The notes under the pieces were generated by a model that was given only the letters and a program-made list of their open reading frames with translations, had not been told where the DNA came from and ran no database searches. A DNA stretch of 64,000 nucleotides from contig JAPJBO010001036.1 in NCBI GenBank assembly GCA_030068145.1, positions 1 to 64,000 of the forward strand, given 5' to 3'. Of this stretch, positions 19,761-31,305 are shown piece by piece. The number at the start of each line of letters is the position of its first letter. Within the stretch, counting starts at the first letter, position 1. Origin of the DNA: Diplonema papillatum (taxonomy: Eukaryota; Euglenozoa; Diplonemea; Diplonemida; Diplonemidae). Position numbers and translations under genes: made by a program.

Positions 19761-20868
19761 AGGTGCCTGGCAGGTTTTGGTCTTCTGCAGATGCGTGGAT
19801 ACAGCGACTGGTCACAATGCCCTCGAACTGCGCGCGGTGTTACCTACCGTAGTCCGCGTGCACAAGCTTGGTCTAGAAAACAGACGGCAAATTTAACATA
19901 AAAAATTAACTATTTTTTACCGGGAAACAAGAGTGCTTTTTTCCCCCGAGGGCTGTTTTCGCCCGAGGGCGTTTGAGAAACACAAAACCACGACAAGATG
20001 CCAGCCACGAAGAAGAGTTGCTGAGTCGGAGTCCCCGAGCTTAACGGTTAAAGCTGGTTCAATCCTGGGCGTCTACCAGAGGTGGCACACGCATGCACGC
20101 AGAGGCCAACCGAAAGATTGCACACCCCCTGCAAGAATTTAAGTTGCGCGGGGCAGCTCTCCCCCACCCAAAGCGTCAGCACAGCTACATGTGCAGGTCG
20201 GGGGCCGCAGTAGGGGTTGGAGTGACTCTTCGCTGAATGCTGCGTGATTACGCAACCCCGGTTTACAGCGTCAGTTTTCGTCTTAAATGACCCTGGTTTC
20301 GTACAGGCTCAGTACTACTGTTACAGGCTAACAAGAAATACTCGCGGGGCTGATAGCTTTTTAGACGGTGGCTAAGGGGGAGATGATAAAAGATACAACG
20401 AAATCCCAAAGGGCTCAGTGTCATTGCATTCAACGAAGGAGTGCCACACCTGCACTTAATAGTGTGAGGCCGACAACACAAACGACCGCAAACCCACTCC
20501 AGCAATCCCGCGTGGGAGTCCGGGGTACTTAATTGTGTACAATAACATGCGTTGGTCAAGCGCCTTAATGCTCCCGACTTCGCCGAGTTGAAGTTGATGA
20601 AGGAGAATCATCGGAAACTGATTGTCGGCATTGTCTTTGCTTGGCGTGGAAACGCTAGCGACCAATACAGACGTAGTAGTATCTACTTCCGTCGGGGAGC
20701 AAGTGCAGCGACGAAATACATTAGACAGTTGAGAGGAAGATCCGCCATGAAGGCGAGAAGGCAGCTCACGAACGTGTTCTGCCAAGGCAGCAACACAACT
20801 CATGCGTTGAGTGCGAATTCGTAGAATCGCGTCAGTAGACGAGGAGCAGATCTGGCAAAGCAAGCAGA
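19761..20868. other. Spacer of unit 1, 3' flank of cyclase B: no gene recognised
   Basis: Contains an imperfect CCCGAGGGC inverted pair near 19945-19970 and otherwise unique-looking DNA. The open frame at 20456-20872 (-) has no recognisable domain and overlaps the end of cyclase B, so I treat it as chance. Confidence 0.4.
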
Positions 20869-23361
20869 TCATGTGTCTGATGCAAACTCGGATACTTCAT
20901 CGACTGCAGAGACGCGGGTCCAAGCAGCTATCGCACGCTGAAGGGTCGGGTCTGCGTCGTCGGCGAGTCGTTTCCGAATGGAAGAAAAATCGCGGGAAAG
21001 AAACAAGCTCCAGTACTCAGGGCTCCACCCCCAGTCTTTTTCCATGAATTGAGAGTTCTCGTCCAGGCCGTCCTCATGGAGCGCTACTTGGTACACGATG
21101 AACTGCGTCGTTTCGTCATAACCAGCCGGCAACCGACACCACCCAACGGGTCTCAGCATCTGTCGCTGCCTGCCTTCAATAGCTTTCGTATCGTACGGAC
21201 AGTACAGCGCATCAACGTGCACGGCAGACGCGGCAAGGGATCGGGCTAGCCCAATACATTCTCCGAAAACAGTAAAAAACCTTTGCCCTTCGGTACCTAC
21301 ACTTCCTGCTAAGACTCTTCCGGAGGAGATGTGTGTGCGCAGCCGCGACGACACCTCCCGGTGGATCGAGCGGGCGAAGTGAAGACAGTTCTGAAAGTGT
21401 CCCGGGACTCTGCGTGACGCGTTCCACGAGATGAACACTGCATTGCCGAGCACGGTCATGAGGGTACCCTCTGTCTTGTTGATAACCTGGACAGCGGTCT
21501 CCAGCATGTCATCCGCTAACTTCCGAAAATTGTCAACCGGCGCAGTATGGTCAAGCATTGCTAACGTGACAGAAGCAACTGTTGCGTTGGCAATAACTTC
21601 CAACTCCCAGCACGGTGCCGCAGTAGTTCGATGCGAACCCGCTGATATCACAGCCTGACTCTGCCCCCTCATCGGATTCGTTGTTTCGCCAATACTGTTA
21701 TTATCACGTGTCTTTAGCCGGGCGCTCAATACTGTCGGTGTAAAAACAACTAATGTCGCTTCTCCAATCCCCTTCAGTGTTGCCTTCTTGTTCTGCATAG
21801 CCACCGCATTTTGCCAGTCGTCCATGCAAAAGGAAAGCCCCTCCCTTGAAACAAAGCTGGCCTTCTTGCGCCCGTTCCTCATATTGGCATTGCTCTCGCT
21901 TCTTGGACTGTCAATGGATGTACCTACAGCTATGCTACACTTCCTTCCACGCTTCGTCCACACCTTTTCTACCTCCGCCGCAAACTCAGGCAACACAGCC
22001 ACGCAACCCGGCAGGCAGTGCGACTCGAGACGTGCGGCCATGTTCACGGTGGGACCGAAGTAGTCGAAACGGTCTGTGACTGTGTTCTTCTCGACACTGA
22101 CAATGCCTTGGTGCATGCCGATGCGTACTCGTAAGCCGCACCACGTGGACGGCACGACCGAACAATGAGGAATGGCAAGTAACTGAGAAGGCCAGTTCGC
22201 TGAGTACAGTTTGGCATGCACCGACAGTGAGAACTTCGCAGCGTCTTGAGGGCTACTGAAGGCAGCCATGAACGAGTCACCGATGGTCTTAACCTCGTAT
22301 CCTCCGAATGCAGCAAGGGCTGACCGGATGAGTACATTGTGCAATTGAAGCGCTCGCTTCATTCCGTCTGGGCAAGCGTTCCATGTCGCAGTGGACTGTA
22401 CAATGTCGGTGAAGACTATCGTTGCGATACTTGTACCGTCTGGCCCGACAGTTTCCACACCCGGAGGAGGATCATCGCAATGCGCAGCGGGTTCTAACCC
22501 AGGCTCTTCTTTTACGTCAAAGAGAGCATCTGGCAAGTACGGGCGATATATCGTCAGGTTCTCCAAAAGCTGTTCCAGAGCATGAGCCAGCTCTTCAGGA
22601 AGGTTCCCAGCAGATGCAGCGTTGAGCGTTTCTCGGGCACGGGAGAGATCGAAGGCCGCCAGGGCTGATGCGATGTCATTAGCGGTGTCCACGGAGGCTT
22701 CCATTCTAGCTTTCTCGGACATGGCTCGGTCCGCGAATCCGCGAGTGAGCACGAAGTCGAGGAGGAAAATAACAAGTTGCACCGGAAGATCAACAATGAC
22801 TCTTGTAGGTACGGCACAGGGAGGTTTCTCACAAGCGGCCGCACTGCGGCTGCTGCAAAACTTGTCAGATCTCCTCTCGTATGAGGGAAGGAATGATGGG
22901 ATGTCGAAGAACCCAAAGCGAAACGCCTGCTCCGCGGAAACTAAGGCGAGCCAGAACACGACAAAGCCCATTACGCACATGGCCTTTTCTCTCTCACGCG
23001 AGACCAAGAGCAAGTCTAGAATCAAAATGAACAGCGGCCACCACCGGTCATTGTTCAGTGTCACTGCCCCCAAGTCCGCGATGGCAATAACAACACACTG
23101 CCAAATGATTGCAGCAAGCATCCATGCATTCGGAACGCGACGGAGCGTCAAGATCACACCAATGCCGACTCCAGACTCAACAATCGCGAGCAGCAAGCTC
23201 ACGTTGAATGGTGTCTTCGTTGCCATCAGCGGGAAGCTGCACACACACAATATTCCCGTCCATATGTGCTGTGACAGCCAGATCTTCGCACGTCTTCCTT
23301 CAAACCCGGACTCGCCCGGTATTTCAAAGCATCGAAGAAACCAGTCGTAAATATTCATCAT
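20869..23361 (-). CDS. Receptor-type adenylyl cyclase B, hybrid of A and C
   Basis: 830 residues with the same layout as cyclase A: about six membrane segments, YRPYLPDALF linker, complete first cyclase domain (Asp319, Lys358, Asp362, Asp433, Asn440, Arg444), and a degenerate second domain. Its N-terminal part through the catalytic domain is identical to cyclase A, while everything after EKVWT is identical to cyclase C (KRGRKCSIAVG onward). The gene is therefore the product of the unequal exchange that made the tandem duplication. The switch lies somewhere in 21971-22548, where A, B and C show no difference. B would combine A's membrane/sensor region and upstream signals with C's C-terminal domain. 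Predicted activity is ATP to cAMP at the membrane. Confidence 0.92.
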   Translation of the reverse strand: MMNIYDWFLRCFEIPGESGFEGRRAKIWLSQHIWTGILCVCSFPLMATKTPFNVSLLLAIVESGVGIGVILTLRRVPNAWMLAAIIWQCVVIAIADLGAVTLNNDRWWPLFILILDLLLVSREREKAMCVMGFVVFWLALVSAEQAFRFGFFDIPSFLPSYERRSDKFCSSRSAAACEKPPCAVPTRVIVDLPVQLVIFLLDFVLTRGFADRAMSEKARMEASVDTANDIASALAAFDLSRARETLNAASAGNLPEELAHALEQLLENLTIYRPYLPDALFDVKEEPGLEPAAHCDDPPPGVETVGPDGTSIATIVFTDIVQSTATWNACPDGMKRALQLHNVLIRSALAAFGGYEVKTIGDSFMAAFSSPQDAAKFSLSVHAKLYSANWPSQLLAIPHCSVVPSTWCGLRVRIGMHQGIVSVEKNTVTDRFDYFGPTVNMAARLESHCLPGCVAVLPEFAAEVEKVWTKRGRKCSIAVGTSIDSPRSESNANMRNGRKKASFVSREGLSFCMDDWQNAVAMQNKKATLKGIGEATLVVFTPTVLSARLKTRDNNSIGETTNPMRGQSQAVISAGSHRTTAAPCWELEVIANATVASVTLAMLDHTAPVDNFRKLADDMLETAVQVINKTEGTLMTVLGNAVFISWNASRRVPGHFQNCLHFARSIHREVSSRLRTHISSGRVLAGSVGTEGQRFFTVFGECIGLARSLAASAVHVDALYCPYDTKAIEGRQRQMLRPVGWCRLPAGYDETTQFIVYQVALHEDGLDENSQFMEKDWGWSPEYWSLFLSRDFSSIRKRLADDADPTLQRAIAAWTRVSAVDEVSEFASDT

Positions 23362-26300
23362 TGCAAGCGCGTTTCTCTTCTTTTTTAGCGTTATTTGTGG
23401 ATTAAAAGGTCGGTATTTTAAAGTCTCCGGTTGACCGTAGAGGATTGGGTATAGAGGGGGGTTGAGAGGGTTGAGAAAAGTGGGAGGGTGCAGCTTTTTT
23501 GTTCGCTTGAGGACATATGGGTGTAGATTTGGTCATTTTTTGATTCAGTCTCAACTGTGCCAAGCCACGACATTCACAGCCGCCAAACCGGGGCCAGACA
23601 TCAATACGGTCTCTTCTGCATTCAGGGAAAAAAGACAGGCGCTTCGTTTTGTTTGTGCTTGCCGGTTGATCGGTTTTCCGACTTGTATTTACCCTATAGT
23701 TTTTCAGGTGAGGAATTCTGATCAACCACCAAAACACGCTGCCTACGTCTTTTTAGCCTGCACGATACATTGAAGGGCAACCCGCAAGATTGTTAGTCAC
23801 GGTTGTGAAACGATGGATTATTGTACATTATGTTGTATTTCCCCCACCGACCAAGAATTATTGTATTTTTATTGTACATTATTGTACATAATGTGGTACC
23901 GAAGGTTGCAACCGCAAACAGAAGAGTCAGATGATATGGTTGAACCTGCGCACATGCACACGACGCGTCCTGTTCAGACTCCTCCCTGTGTCCAAGGACT
24001 CAAAGGCAGGTCCTGCAGGTTTTCCAGCAACTGCTGGTTCGCCTTGAGGTGCACACCTCACCCACTTGCCCGCACCCGTCTACCCAACTACCCACCTGTT
24101 CACCCATCCACCGACCTGCCCACCACCATCCACCCATCTGTCCACTCAACTACCAACCTGTACACCTGCCCACCCACCGGCAGCCCCACTTTTCCCCAAA
24201 AATCGGCTGAGTATCGGGGAGTTTCGGGGAGTTTCGGGGAGTTTCGGGGAAGTGTCGGGGAGTTTCGGGGAACTTACCAGGAGCCCGGACCAGGTGGGAG
24301 GACAGCAATTTCACGATGCCAACCGTGAATGTGAAGTTTGTGTGATTACCATCAGCAAACCCCCACAGAGCTCTGAAGAAAGGGTACACAACAAGAGCGA
24401 AGCCTAGACCCATCCTGCGATCTGTAGTCTGAGCATCTTGCTTCCCCTAAGCGGTGCAGGACGTTCGTCTTTGCAGATGACTGCGATACCATCTTAGGGA
24501 ACTTACCGAAGAACGCGAGTAGCAACTTCAGTACCGACTTCCCGAGTTTCCAACATGGGCTCGCATGCAGAACGCAGCAGCCCATGCAGGGCCAAACCTG
24601 CCGAGTGTGGCGCACTGCCACAAGAACCCCTTGACCTCTTGAATGCTGTATTCGGCGGCAAGCCATTCCTGAAACTCTGGACCGACTGACGTAATTTGCG
24701 GCCTAGCATACAGCCTTTGTCTCCTTCTCAAAGTGAAGCGACGAGATCGCTGTGGCAACCCGGTGCATGCGGTGGACAACTTCAAAGCCCCGCGTGCACG
24801 CGAATCCACCCATCGACATACACGACACAAAAACGGTCTTGCCCAAATGGGGCTTCCTCGTCCAGTACATTCAACGCAATCAGCTCGTCTGTAAACTTCG
24901 CGAAGTACTGAATCATCTTCTGGATGATACCATTGACGGCATGTGATGTGAACGTCGAGGTGGAGCCACAGGATTCTCCCTTCATCGTTTTTCCATGTCG
25001 CTGTAAAGTGGCCACCGACCCGTTGCGAAGCCGGGCTGGTGGCCCAGCTGTAGGGCGACAATGCAGGTTTGGGTTCCTTCAGGAACTCCTCGCGAGACTA
25101 GGTTCAAGGCCCAGATCTCTTCGACGCGCCGACGAGACACCTTTGCTTACCCACTCGTGCATGAGAATACCTACGACGGTGCGCAACCGTGTCGTCTGCT
25201 TCCTGGCTGCCAGCGACATAACGTCTCTCGCACTCAACCAGAACAGTTACGTCTAGGATGCGTGGGATGCCAAAGGAAAACGAAAGTGACAATGCACTCG
25301 AGTCTGGTCGAACAACATCGTCAGCCTCCATCACTTCTCCTTTCCTCTTTGCAAATCCCCGTTTTCACGTTTCTTTCGCTCCCAGTGCTCAAATGTCATC
25401 AAAAGGCTGCATGAAAAGGTGCGGAAACCCCGTCTGAAATGCATTACCCCCTAGCTGAAACCCGGGTTCCTGGAAAAATCCCGAGTGCCGGAAAAAATAA
25501 TTTTTGAACACCTCTTTCGAGTTTTCCGTAGTTCTTCCGTAGTTCTACCATGGTTTCACCGTACTATATGGATCACACCATACATTATTGTATATTATTG
25601 TACGATTATTGTACATTATTGTACACGCAGTGGTGCAGGGGGTAAGGCGTGTGGAAGGTTCACGACAGGTTTTACACGGAATGACCCGATGAACTCGACA
25701 GACTTCCGAACATGGTGTCTTTGTCAGGGGTGCTCGAGCGCAAAAAGACAGCGTTGCAGTTCAAGAGGGTGAAAATGCAGCAGGTGCCATATCATGGGCT
25801 ACCAGAAAGAGCGACAAGCATTCGGAAAGGCAGTTGCCACGACAGGTGTCTTGGCGAGGAGGACGTCTTGGTGGATCTTCACTTCGACAATCTTCACTTC
25901 GGCAATCTTCACTTCGGACTCAGTTCAGTCCGGAAATTGAAGTGAAGGTCTCCCGAGGTGAAGACCCTGCTTCAAAACGACGTTTTCAGGGTCGAACGCA
26001 GCAGGGAAGTGAAATACATCGTATTTCGTTCTTTCTCGTTTCCCCGACCGAGCATGCTCTCCAGGGCGTGAACGGATATACTGCCCCTTTCATTCAGATA
26101 TCTGCTGCAATTGGGCGCAGCGAGATATTCCCGCAACGGAATATACATCGCTGCAAACTAACTTTTCGAATTGGGTGGTAAATCCAGGTGCGCCTGATGC
26201 GCCTAAAGGGGTTATGGAGTACGCGCATTTTTGGTAAATGCTCGGACTGTGTATTCCAGTCTTCAACATCTGGGAAAGCCTTTTTCGAGTTTGCTGTTCT

Positions 26301-29300
26301 GCTCAATCCTTTCTCGATCTCGCAGTTGTTTAAGTGCACTGGGCAGTTTCTTGTTGCGGCCCAGTTTGTTCGTTGACCTTTTCGTGGAGTTTCTTCCCTT
26401 CTGCAGGAGTTTGGCCCTCAGAACCGTGGGCCATGTGTTCTATTTGCAGAAAAGGGAGGCAGTTCCCGTCATTTCTAGGATATCAGAAGAGTGCCTGATT
26501 GCTGCTGGAGCATCAGGATCGCTGGGACTGCAGTCGTACAATAATGTATTGTATATTATTGTAAATTATTGTACATTCTTGTACATGGTGCGTTTGACAG
26601 GTCTGCGCTGCCAGTAACTGCCAGTAACAGCCAGTAACCGTCGGGTAGACTGCCATGGTACAGTGGGAGTTCTGAAAAAAAAACAGTTTGTTGTGCAACA
26701 GTTGTTACCGAAAAATTTGCCCACACTCAAACACCACGACATGATACTTTGAAGTTTTATTTGAGGTGCCAAACCCATTTTCTGGACATTTTTGTGTTTA
26801 CTTTTGACTCGAATGTCAAAGGTTTCCCGTAACAGGTCCCCCGCACAGTGTGGTGGCGCGTTTGGCGTTACGCGCACCCTGTAGCCCCAAGGAAATTTAG
26901 GTTCCCACGTGGGCAAAAGTGTGCCTCGGCGGAATTGATACCCAGTCTGGGTCATTTTTCAATGGGCACAAACAGTGGACTCTGGTTTTGACAAAGTGTG
27001 GTGATATTTTCCCGCTGGTCTACGTAGCAAATATTTTCCGACGACTTTTTGCTCGCTCTTTTCTCGGATGAAGGGAACGGTGCCAAATAGACCCGGAAAC
27101 GTAGGCGGATTATTGTGGTTCGTCGGCATTGCATTGCCGGAGGGTACATTACACCCGCATTGCACCCGTCAAAACCGGTCCAAAAAGGCTGCTTGCAGGG
27201 ATCGATCCCCTGGAAAAAGCGTTGGTTTTCACTGGCTCTGGAAGGACAGGGGGTGTGGGAAGGCACCAGAATAGGTTGACACCCTCTGAGAACAGGTCTT
27301 CTGGAAGATTTCGTCATCGATCTTCTCACCGGACCAAAAACTTGTCGGGACGCACGCCGGGATCGCCGAGAAAATGGACGAATGATGTGAAGAAGTTGTC
27401 AATTCTTGGTGAAAACACTAAGGGCGCGCCAATCGCGCCAAACGCACCATACAGGGTTTTCTGGCGCGGCCTGGTGCGGCTGGCGCAGGAGCCACACTGC
27501 CCTGCACGCGTTACTACAGGGGGAAGGGAAGGAACCGTTCTAATACCCGACATCTCCACGGTGTCAGATGTTGACTGTCTCCGGAGCGTCGTTCATCGGG
27601 TTGCCGCCGGAAGTTACTACGAGCCTGTGCAGTACTGCCCGCCCGATGCGGAGGTAGTAAGTGTGACGAGAAATCTGGCACTTGGACCGTCTGTTTTGGA
27701 AGGGATGCGCGGGAAGATGAAGAAGGTCCTCCAAATCGCTACTCATCCAAACGTGCTCATGCACGAGCTCATTCGACAAAGGTCTGCTGCAAAGAAGGAG
27801 AGTTGCCTTCGGTTCCACCGTTGCCGAATCTGATTGTCAGTGCGTCTAGGTCGAGAAAGACTGTTGTGGAACAAGTCCAAGCAGGAGGACCTGGTGGCTG
27901 GCAGAAAGAGGAAACGAGAAGGCCTGCTCGCATCGATTCGCTCCGATTCGACTGCACGAAGGAGTGGTCGAAAGTCCTGTTGCTGCAGCAGTGTCGTGCC
28001 AGGGGACAAAATCAACAATGGGGCGCCTTCAGAAGAAATGTGAAAACGGGTTTTTGCCTAGAGGAAAGATTTACTGACGTCGATAGGGTATAAAACATAG
28101 TTACGAAAGATTCTTCAAGATATGTAAAATTGAGCGGCCGAAAAAAATCTTCTTCTTTTCACTTTCGAAAATAGAAAGACTTTTTCTTTTGTAAAATATA
28201 GCCTATTTTTTGGTGACTGCATAGATGTGAAAGAAAGCTCATGAAATGATAAATCGAGGTAAAAAGTGAGCAGCAAAACTTACGCTATTTGTGCGCCGAT
28301 GGTTTTAGGATGAACGAGCTGAATTTCATGGCGTCGAACGTGTTGATTTTGACGTTTAGCTTGTCACAGTTATCGTCAAAGTCAGCGTCTTCCTCGTGAA
28401 CAAAGTGGGGAAGCCTCGAAACACCAATGAATTCTTGGCGACCCTGTTGGCTCAGTGAAAGCAGGCGACCTCGCAAGTTCGAACGGTGCTGTTCGGCATG
28501 TGTTGGGCCGCCTCTTTTGCAACGCTGAAAAAGCTGTCCAGCGAAGGCAAATGTTCCCACTTCTCCCATTCCTCAGTCGAGACGGCTACTGGAATCGCTT
28601 CGCAATGGCGTCCGGTGCAGATATGCTGGGTACAGCTTGGCCGGTCCGCCCCGGATTGCTGTCTACCGCGTCGGTAGGCGAGGAGTGGTGGTCCAGGCTC
28701 TGTTCCAGCTTCTTCTTTTTCTTCGTTTCTGGAACTACGACAAAGCCACTGATCCTGTGCTGCTTGATTTCTTGCCGAATCAAACGGTCGCCAGCCTATC
28801 GGTCGTCCCAGGGTACGGTTTGTCAGAAACCCAACCTCTCGCGCAACCTGCTCCAGAGCCTTCTTTCCCGCACGCTTCTTTCTTCCATGTCAATACTTGT
28901 AATACGCCTGAGCGTTTTCAGACATGTCGGCGACAGGCTTGTCTTCGTCTTCTTTGTCACTTGGCACGTCGTAGGTCCGGGTTCGAAGTCGCTCTCTTCG
29001 TCCTCTTCTGCTTCTTCTACCTCACTTGCAGTGGACGTCTCTTAAGAAGAGTCGCATCTTGGTCTCTTTGGCATGCTTGTCGTTCATAATAAGCAAGGTG
29101 CCTGGCAGGTTTTGGTCTTCTGCAGATGCGTGGATACAGCGACTGGTCACAATGCCCTCGAACTGCGCGCGGTGTTACCTACCGTAGTCCGCGTGCACAA
29201 GCTTGGTCTAGAAAACAGACGGCAAATTTAACATAAAAAATTAACTATTTTTTACCGGGAAACAAGAGTGCTTTTTTCCCCCGAGGGCTGTTTTCGCCCG

Positions 29301-31305
29301 AGGGCGTTTGAGAAACACAAAACCACGACAAGATGCCAGCCACGAAGAAGAGTTGCTGAGTCGGAGTCCCCGAGCTTAACGGTTAAAGCTGGTTCAATCC
29401 TGGGCGTCTACCAGAGGTGGCACACGCATGCACGCAGAGGCCAACCGAAAGATTGCACACCCCCTGCAAGAATTTAAGTTGCGCGGGGCAGCTCTCCCCC
29501 ACCCAAAGCGTCAGCACAGCTACATGTGCAGGTCGGGGGCCGCAGTAGGGGTTGGAGTGACTCTTCGCTGAATGCTGCGTGATTACGCAACCCCGGTTTA
29601 CAGCGTCAGTTTTCGTCTTAAATGACCCTGGTTTCGTACAGGCTCAGTACTACTGTTACAGGCTAACAAGAAATACTCGCGGGGCTGATAGCTTTTTAGA
29701 CGGTGGCTAAGGGGGAGATGATAAAAGATACAACGAAATCCCAAAGGGCTCAGTGTCATTGCATTCAACGAAGGAGTGCCACACCTGCACTTAATAGTGT
29801 GAGGCCGACAACACAAACGACCGCAAACCCACTCCAGCAATCCCGCGTGGGAGTCCGGGGTACTTAATTGTGTACAATAACATGCGTTGGTCAAGCGCCT
29901 TAATGCTCCCGACTTCGCCGAGTTGAAGTTGATGAAGGAGAATCATCGGAAACTGATTGTCGGCATTGTCTTTGCTTGGCGTGGAAACGCTAGCGACCAA
30001 TACAGACGTAGTAGTATCTACTTCCGTCGGGGAGCAAGTGCAGCGACGAAATACATTAGACAGTTGAGAGGAAGATCCGCCATGAAGGCGAGAAGGCAGC
30101 TCACGAACGTGTTCTGCCAAGGCAGCAACACAACTCATGCGTTGAGTGCGAATTCGTAGAATCGCGTCAGTAGACGAGGAGCAGATCTGGCAAAGCAAGC
30201 AGATCATGTGTCTGATGCAAACTCGGATACTTCATCGACTGCAGAGACGCGGGTCCAAGCAGCTATCGCACGCTGAAGGGTCGGGTCTGCGTCGTCGGCG
30301 AGTCGTTTCCGAATGGAAGAAAAATCGCGGGAAAGAAACAAGCTCCAGTACTCAGGGCTCCACCCCCAGTCTTTTTCCATGAATTGAGAGTTCTCGTCCA
30401 GGCCGTCCTCATGGAGCGCTACTTGGTACACGATGAACTGCGTCGTTTCGTCATAACCAGCCGGCAACCGACACCACCCAACGGGTCTCAGCATCTGTCG
30501 CTGCCTGCCTTCAATAGCTTTCGTATCGTACGGACAGTACAGCGCATCAACGTGCACGGCAGACGCGGCAAGGGATCGGGCTAGCCCAATACATTCTCCG
30601 AAAACAGTAAAAAACCTTTGCCCTTCGGTACCTACACTTCCTGCTAAGACTCTTCCGGAGGAGATGTGTGTGCGCAGCCGCGACGACACCTCCCGGTGGA
30701 TCGAGCGGGCGAAGTGAAGACAGTTCTGAAAGTGTCCCGGGACTCTGCGTGACGCGTTCCACGAGATGAACACTGCATTGCCGAGCACGGTCATGAGGGT
30801 ACCCTCTGTCTTGTTGATAACCTGGACAGCGGTCTCCAGCATGTCATCCGCTAACTTCCGAAAATTGTCAACCGGCGCAGTATGGTCAAGCATTGCTAAC
30901 GTGACAGAAGCAACTGTTGCGTTGGCAATAACTTCCAACTCCCAGCACGGTGCCGCAGTAGTTCGATGCGAACCCGCTGATATCACAGCCTGACTCTGCC
31001 CCCTCATCGGATTCGTTGTTTCGCCAATACTGTTATTATCACGTGTCTTTAGCCGGGCGCTCAATACTGTCGGTGTAAAAACAACTAATGTCGCTTCTCC
31101 AATCCCCTTCAGTGTTGCCTTCTTGTTCTGCATAGCCACCGCATTTTGCCAGTCGTCCATGCAAAAGGAAAGCCCCTCCCTTGAAACAAAGCTGGCCTTC
31201 TTGCGCCCGTTCCTCATATTGGCATTGCTCTCGCTTCTTGGACTGTCAATGGATGTACCTACAGCTATGCTACACTTCCTTCCACGCTTCGTCCACACCT
31301 TTTCT
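21971..31305. repeat. Tandem duplication, unit 2 (about 9.34 kb)
   Basis: Copy of 12635-21970. Identity with unit 1 carries on past its nominal end into cyclase C until 31883, where the first difference from B appears (gatata versus gatacg). Beyond that the N-terminal half of cyclase C is a different version. Confidence 0.95.
23362..30203. other. Spacer of unit 2, duplicate of 14026-20868
   Basis: Same content as the first spacer: R2 repeat at 23627-23775, TTATTGTA blocks, GGGGAGTTTC array at 24210-24270, unassigned frames at 24528-25061 (-) and 27129-27833 (+), and the possible broken gene at 28285-29095 (-). No independent gene is recognised. Confidence 0.6.

Larger units (their letters stand above)
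12635..21970. repeat. Tandem duplication, unit 1 (about 9.34 kb)
   Basis: From 12635, inside gene A, sequence repeats at an offset of 9335-9336 bp through the end of the spacer and into gene B. By eye I find only a handful of differences in the spacer. One 10-bp unit of GGGGAGTTTC is missing in unit 2, about 9 bp (GGAATTCT-like) are extra near 23711, and there are single bases near 14070/23406, 14355/23696 and 16248/25583. Such near-identity means a very recent event or ongoing homogenisation. Confidence 0.95.

Noticed and set aside
20020..20075. GGTTCAATCC resembling a tRNA T-loop
   Set aside because: The flanking bases do not pair as a 5-bp stem and no D-arm is present.
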